From NCBI RefSeq assembly GCF_000719115.1, contig NZ_JOEA01000043.1, positions 1-13,405 of the forward strand: DNA of 13,405 nucleotides. The letters run 5' to 3'. The translations under genes and the position numbers were made by a program. Position 1 is the first letter of the stretch; each line of letters starts with the position of its first letter. This DNA comes from Lentzea albidocapillata (GTDB taxonomy: Bacteria; Actinomycetota; Actinomycetes; Mycobacteriales; Pseudonocardiaceae). Under the pieces are notes generated by a model. The model had not been told where the DNA came from. It worked only from the letters and a program-made list of their open reading frames with translations, and did no database searches. Positions 12,901 through 13,405 of this stretch are shown here, in pieces.

Positions 12901-13405
12901 CGACGGGTAGTGCCATGGCGGTGATGCTCGCGATCCCGCTGGAGAGCAGCCTGCGCGTGCGGTTCGGCATCCGGCGGCGCCACTGCAGACGGTCCAGCCG
13001 GACGTCCGGATCGAGCTCGCCGCGCGCTTGAACAGGGGCAGGATCGGCAGGGCGGCGGCTACGGCGTCCGCGGCGGCGACCAGCAGGTGATGGCGTCCGT
13101 TGAGGTGTGCTCGCTCGTGGTCGAGGACGGCATCGACCTCTTCAGGCGTCAGGTGGCGGCGGAGTCCTTCCGTGGCGACCACAAGACCCGGTTTGCCGGG
13201 GAGGCTGAACGCGAGAGGCCGGTCGTGGTCGAGCCAGACCGTCGGATGTGCTCCGGGTTCACGTCGTCCGGCGAGTCGCAGCACCGAGCGGTGTTCCTCG
13301 CGGGCATGGGCTCGTTGCCGAGCGCTGCGTGCACCGACGATCGCGAACCGAACGAGCAGAGCGGTCAGCAGAGCGCCGCCGGTGAGGCCGCTGATCACTT
13401 CGATC
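12845..13405 (-). pseudogene. M56 (BlaR1-like) metallopeptidase, cut by the window edge, frameshifted and internally deleted
   Basis: From the right edge the frame reads a membrane segment (ISGLTGGALLTALLVRF), a basic loop, PLAFSLPGKPGLVVATEGLRRHLTPEE and the zinc motif HERAH in LDHERAHLNGRHH, then AVAAALPILPLFKRA. The frame then breaks. In the next frame the true end of the family continues: GELDPDVRLDRLQWRRR, RTRRLLSSGIASITAMALP and ASAAMFALMLLTCSPS, stop at 12847-12845. The stretch between LFKRA and GELDP that normally holds the second acidic and helical part of the peptidase is missing, so a deletion out of frame is likely. M56 proteases cleave BlaI/CopY-type repressors in response to a signal. 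The gene start lies beyond the window. The frame stays open to 12871 as a mistranslated tail. Confidence 0.75.

Overview
The window is high-GC DNA with GTG/TTG starts, overlapping genes and families typical of filamentous actinomycetes (secreted choice-of-anchor B protein, DUF4360, actinobacterial M56). My best guess is a Pseudonocardiales-like actinomycete; this is inference from protein style. No rRNA, tRNA or CRISPR array was seen.

Left part (about 1-6263): a probably 5'-truncated HNH endonuclease on the + strand, then minus-strand genes that look like an accessory or conflict-type region. These are a PD-(D/E)XK-like protein of unknown function (354-1556), a small ASCH protein (1709-2188), a 695-residue GNAT + PIN + GNAT-like + ASCH-like protein (2253-4340), and a HigBA-type toxin-antitoxin pair (4885-6263) whose antitoxin is an HTH domain fused to an ImmA/IrrE metallopeptidase. 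Between the last two sit the remains of a ynfA gene (about 4488-4687, + strand) and a cluster of palindromes.

Centre (6397-8323): the most interesting locus is a compact + strand operon divergent from the toxin-antitoxin pair. It encodes a single ubiquitin-like (multiubiquitin-family) protein, an E1-like ThiF adenylyltransferase with an N-terminal DUF6791-like domain, and a zinc-site DUF6527 protein. The three genes overlap by 26 and 23 nt, and a sigma-70-like promoter precedes them. It looks like a minimal bacterial ubiquitin-like modification pathway; its targets and purpose cannot be read from the sequence.

Right part (8364-13405): a scar where a truncated DUF4360 secreted protein is fused to a frameshifted CorA remnant; a secreted choice-of-anchor B protein with a P domain and a strong hairpin terminator; and a histidine-bearing membrane protein whose promoter carries a near-consensus CsoR-type (copper) operator. 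At the right edge is a frameshifted, internally deleted M56 (BlaR1-like) protease gene. Two equal-geometry dyads between the divergent genes resemble BlaI-type operators. The broken backbone genes (ynfA, DUF4360, corA, M56) show that this region has been rearranged repeatedly, and the conflict-type genes lie between such scars.
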